NCBI GenBank assembly: GCA_902801255.1
Contig: CADCHO010000006.1
Coordinates: 1 to 64,000 of the forward strand
Reading direction: 5' to 3'
Source of the DNA: an uncultured Eubacteriales bacterium
Lineage (GTDB): Bacteria > Bacillota > Clostridia > Peptostreptococcales > Anaerovoracaceae
DNA: 64,000 bases
Positions 62,001 to 64,000 of the stretch are shown piece after piece; within the stretch, counting starts at the first letter, position 1, and every line of letters begins with the position of its first letter. The position numbers and the translations under genes were made by a program. The notes beneath the pieces were generated by a model. That model did not search any database and was not told the DNA's origin. It was given only the letters and a program-made list of their open reading frames with translations.

Positions 62001-62559
62001 AGGCTATAAGTATGGTAATGAGCTGGCGTCCGCTTTTAATAGGCATCGACTCCATGCTGAAGACCTCTCCCTCTATGACAGGCTTTTCCTTGCTGCCTAC
62101 AAAGCCTTCGAGATCACCGTATCTGACCGGATCACCCGTAAAGTCATCTCCCAGCAGTACCAGTTCGCCGTTTGCATTTGTAAATGCAGGTTTGTCCTTT
62201 TTGTTCTGTCTGTACTGCCGTCCGTTTCCGCCGTTATATCCGTTTCCGTTTGTTCCCTGGGACTGATAATTCTCATCCCCTGCAGGTTTTTTAGGGATCA
62301 TGATCCCTGTATATGTATAATTGAATCTCACTCTCTCAGCTGAAGCTATCCTTGCCGCGATCCTCCTCTTCATGAGGTTCTCGGTCTTTTTAGGCATCAC
62401 AAAATTGAGCTTGGCGTCGATGTTCAGCGCCACGCTCGTACCTCCGTTCACCTTTGACACAGCCACATTCGTTATCTCTATGTCTATGTCTTTGATGTCC
62501 CTGCCGCTCGCCTCTCTCAGCTCATCGGCAGTCAGAATTTCTTCAGAGATCTTTATCAT
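59044..62559 (-). CDS. polC: DNA polymerase III PolC, lacking the exonuclease domain
   Basis: An 1171-residue Gram-positive-type replicative polymerase; the family is usually about 1400-1470. A short N-terminal domain, a Gly/Asn-rich linker (about 98-120) and an OB-fold region (about 150-245) lead to the PHP domain, which has LHCHTKMSD (about 258-266), ITDHG (290-294), GVEGY (321-325) and YHIIIL (347-352). In PolC the 3'-5' exonuclease is normally inserted after GVEGYL. Here about 15 residues join GVEGYLYPD directly to KKNRTYHII, so that domain is missing. The Cys4 zinc motif (CPEC...CPEC) and the catalytic PDIDLNF are intact. It follows ispG and ends facing the small SOS-linked gene. Confidence 0.95.
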   Translation of the reverse strand: MIKISEEILTADELREASGRDIKDIDIEITNVAVSKVNGGTSVALNIDAKLNFVMPKKTENLMKRRIAARIASAERVRFNYTYTGIMIPKKPAGDENYQSQGTNGNGYNGGNGRQYRQNKKDKPAFTNANGELVLLGDDFTGDPVRYGDLEGFVGSKEKPVIEGEVFSMESMPIKSGRQLITILIASEIRTFGLKAFISEDKLKEIQENLSTGDMIRARGSIEYDTYEHQNLMMLSSIRKIEKKLKEDTYPNGRRVELHCHTKMSDNDGFNEVKDIVKKAAYWGQPAVAITDHGVVQAFPDAAKEAAKQAKNGRNIKVIYGVEGYLYPDEDATAADGTIDIKKNRTYHIIILAKNQTGLKNIYKLVSTSHIDYFYKRPRIPRSVLQAHREGLILGTACEAGELYQAIVRGADDDELDRIASFYDYMEIQPLGNNRFMIEDGIAGSEQDLINNNLRIIAVGDRLGKLTVATTDSHYPTQEASIYRNIIMAGIGFRDTPSDSLYLRTTDEMMEEFAYLGDRAEEIVVTNTNKIADMIEEVRPVPAGKFPPKIEGAEETLRNSCYEKAKSIYGDPLPPEIEERLETELSSIIGNGYAVMYIAAQMLVQKSNRDGYLVGSRGSVGSSFAATMAGITEVNPLAPHYICPECRHFEWSSEPGKYDVGYDMPEKECPECGARMKKEGLNIPFATFLGFKGDKEPDIDLNFAGEYQPVAHRYVGEIFGEKNVYKAGTVATIADKTAFGYVKHYVEDNHINANKYDIDYLVKGCTGVKRTTGQHPGGIIVVPDDHEIYEFCPIQKPANKRDTDVITTHFDYHKIDENLLKLDILGHDVPQLIRHLQVMTGVDPMGIPLDDRETLSIFTSLEALKIKNENYRFTHGTYAIPEFGTNFTRAMLDDIHPTTVSALIKMSGFSHGTDVWTNNAQDLLRNGTATIDEVISCRDDIMNFLIKKGLPNGDAFKIMEIVRKNRVLSEDQLNMMKDHGVPDWYIWSCETLKYMFPRAHAAAYVMMSIRMAWFKVNYPEAFYAAWFTSKVDNFDADIIGLGIPGVEKRMDEIEKLGNTATAKQKEQLTVYEVMYEAFSRGFSFSEPVLGIAEPCRFSVVDGRIMLPFNAINGIGDTAAESLASAYAEKPFNTLDDVKSRTKLTGTNIDDLKKHGLFRGLPESAQISIFDL

Positions 62560-62568
62560 TCTGCCTGT

Positions 62569-63636
62569 TTATTCACCATCAGCTTCAACAAGTTCTATGA
62601 GCCTGTCTATCAGTCTGTCTTCCGTAACCTTTTCGAGTATCTCACCGTGGCTGAACACGAGTCCTTCGCCCTTTCCGCCGGCAATGCCGTAGTCAGCTTC
62701 CCTGCTTTCTCCGGGGCCGTTTACTGCGCAGCCCATAACTGCGATCCTGAGAGGCCTGAGTCCGGCATCTGTCCGCTTCTTCGCGATCGGCATAAGCCTG
62801 TCTTCTGCCTCATTTGCAAGGCCGATGAGATCTATTTCAGTTCTTCCGCATGTAGGGCACGACACCACGTCAATGGCCTTCTCCCTCATTCCTATTGTTT
62901 CCAGTATGCGTCTTGCAAACAGGACTTCCTTTACCGGATCGTCTGTAAGAGATACTCTCATGGTATCTCCTATGCCTGCAAGAAGAAGTGCCCCGATTCC
63001 TATGGCGCTCTTGAGTTCTCCATTGCGCGGAGTACCTGACTCAGTGATACCCACATGTATTGGAGCATCAGTCAGCTGCTTTAATTTAAGGTGAGCGTCG
63101 TAGTTCATACGCACATTGGATGATTTGATCGAGACCACCAGTTTATCGTATCCAAGGTCCTCGATATATTTCAGCATGGCTGCACCGCTCTCCGCCAGAG
63201 CGTCCGCAGTGACTCCGCCGTATTTATCTATAAGGTCCTTCTGAAGCGAGCCCGAATTGACACCTACGCGAATAGGGATATCGCGCTCTTTTGCTTTATC
63301 GACGACAGCCTTTACCCTTTCCACACTGCCGATGTTGCCCGGATTGATCCTGATCTTATCGGCTCCTGCATCGATCGCAGCGATGGCAAGTTTGTAGTCG
63401 AAGTGGATATCAGCTACAAGAGGCACTTTTACAAGCTTTTTTGCCCTCCCGAAAGATTCAGCCGCCTCCATATCAGGTATGGCGCATCTTACGATCTGAC
63501 AGCCTGCGTCAGCGAGCTCATCTATCTGCCTGACCAGCCTGACAGTGTCTCTCGTATCTGCATTTGTCATTGATTGTATGGATACCGGCGCACCGCCTCC
63601 GATAGCGATATCTCCGCAATAGACCATTCTCGACAT
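62569..63636 (-). CDS. ispG: 4-hydroxy-3-methylbut-2-enyl diphosphate synthase IspG
   Basis: A 355-residue 4Fe-4S enzyme in the MEP isoprenoid pathway, converting ME-cPP to HMBPP. The barrel domain opens with VSIQSMTNADTRD (about 18-30), and DIHFDYKLAI (about 76-85) and KIRINPGNIGS (about 94-104) are typical. The cluster cysteines are in SCPTCGRTEIDL (about 259-270) and MGCAVNGPGESREADYG (about 302-318). Length is standard. It lies between rseP and polC, the widespread Firmicutes order dxr-rseP-ispG-polC, and ends 9 bases before the polC start. Confidence 0.96.
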   Translation of the reverse strand: MSRMVYCGDIAIGGGAPVSIQSMTNADTRDTVRLVRQIDELADAGCQIVRCAIPDMEAAESFGRAKKLVKVPLVADIHFDYKLAIAAIDAGADKIRINPGNIGSVERVKAVVDKAKERDIPIRVGVNSGSLQKDLIDKYGGVTADALAESGAAMLKYIEDLGYDKLVVSIKSSNVRMNYDAHLKLKQLTDAPIHVGITESGTPRNGELKSAIGIGALLLAGIGDTMRVSLTDDPVKEVLFARRILETIGMREKAIDVVSCPTCGRTEIDLIGLANEAEDRLMPIAKKRTDAGLRPLRIAVMGCAVNGPGESREADYGIAGGKGEGLVFSHGEILEKVTEDRLIDRLIELVEADGE

Positions 63637-63646
63637 TCCGTCTCCT

Positions 63647-64000
63647 TTAACCGAAAAGGTTCATAACATCGTTAAGTGTAATAAGCGCAAACAGAGTCAG
63701 CAGCGCGATCATTCCGATGACCGTTGCCTTGTACTCCATATCATCGTTTATCCTTCCGCCGGAAATGATCTTCAGCAGGATAAAGAAAATCTTTCCTCCG
63801 TCAAGTCCCGGTATAGGGATAAGATTGAAAATCGCAAGATTCAGGCTGACTATTGCGAGCAGCATCAGGTAAGGCGCGATTCCGTAGTCTGCAGCTGTAT
63901 CGACTATCTTTACCAGGCCCACCGGACCTGCAATATCATTCCTGCTGACGTGTCCCGTGAACAGCATTTTGAAGCTTTCGATCAGACTTTTGTTCAGCTC
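63647..64000 (-). CDS. rseP: RseP-type site-2 protease, C-terminal part (cut by window end)
   Basis: The last 117 residues of a membrane zinc protease of the RseP/RasP family, which cuts membrane regulators and signal-peptide remnants; the frame is open through the window edge, so the N-terminal HExxH part lies outside. Visible are GPVGLVKIVDTA (about 12 residues after the first inner Met), a hydrophobic helix, and NLIPIPGLDGGKIFF, the second conserved motif with the Asp zinc ligand. A final membrane helix ends the protein. Position before ispG-polC is the usual one. Confidence 0.92.
   Translation of the reverse strand, partial: ELNKSLIESFKMLFTGHVSRNDIAGPVGLVKIVDTAADYGIAPYLMLLAIVSLNLAIFNLIPIPGLDGGKIFFILLKIISGGRINDDMEYKATVIGMIALLTLFALITLNDVMNLFG

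Overview
This 64 kb window is a housekeeping segment of a chromosome from a Gram-positive anaerobe, most likely class Clostridia (Bacillota). The grounds are PolC-type replicative polymerase, SigA with Firmicutes neighbours (dgt-dnaG-rpoD-trmK), PlsX/PlsY acyl-phosphate lipid synthesis, the rimP-nusA-ylxR-infB order, butyrate-kinase-like enzymes and strong GGAGG ribosome binding sites. A member of the Anaerovoracaceae (former Eubacterium Family XIII) would fit, but that is only a guess. No phage, insertion sequence, CRISPR array, tRNA or rRNA was seen. No gene-free stretch reaches 300 bases; the longest gaps are about 190 bases and hold promoters, terminators and inverted repeats. Almost all genes are on the minus strand. 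Only nadK, a small membrane protein and an SOS-box-linked small protein are on the plus strand.

Layout, read in coordinate order (transcription mostly runs right to left): rnpB (partial, type A) and the unknown gene-dgt-dnaG-rpoD-trmK unit (1-5.5 kb); divergent nadK, which converges on a pseudouridine synthase; a butyrate-kinase-like gene followed by pheS-pheT-rlu (6.5-12 kb); pgk-tpiA-secG and a membrane pyrophosphatase homologue whose catalytic loops are degraded (12-16 kb); nth-sbcD-sbcC DNA repair (16-21 kb); a tightly coupled plsX-rnc-smc-ftsY-der-plsY-gpsA-miaB-cls-M50 protease run (21-34 kb) joining phosphatidic acid synthesis to chromosome segregation and protein targeting; rlmN; ileS (34-38.5 kb); a small membrane protein; rimP-nusA-ylxR-infB-rbfA-nrnA-truB-ribF-rpsO-pnp-ppk1 (39-51.7 kb); a large class A PBP; an ArsR/HMA-domain/Zn-type P-ATPase metal unit; a second butyrate-kinase-like gene; a small gene behind a LexA-type box; then polC, ispG and the end of rseP (59-64 kb).

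Most of the window is conventional. The items worth a second look are: (1) a full-length membrane pyrophosphatase homologue that has lost or deleted the acidic PPi/Mg-binding loops; (2) an IleRS of type 2 with the HIGH signature swapped to GIHH, a change reported for mupirocin hyper-resistance; (3) a PolC lacking the exonuclease domain normally inserted in its PHP domain; (4) an SOS box between a kinase gene and an unknown 85-residue protein; (5) a 42-bp near-perfect palindrome at a zinc-sensor ArsR promoter; (6) an AT-rich inverted repeat at the start of the plsX lipid/segregation operon; (7) a PBP1 with about 290 cytoplasmic residues and a nonapeptide repeat tail; (8) two divergent butyrate-kinase-like proteins sharing a changed nucleotide-site motif. 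Functions are inferred from sequence recognition only; no searches were run.
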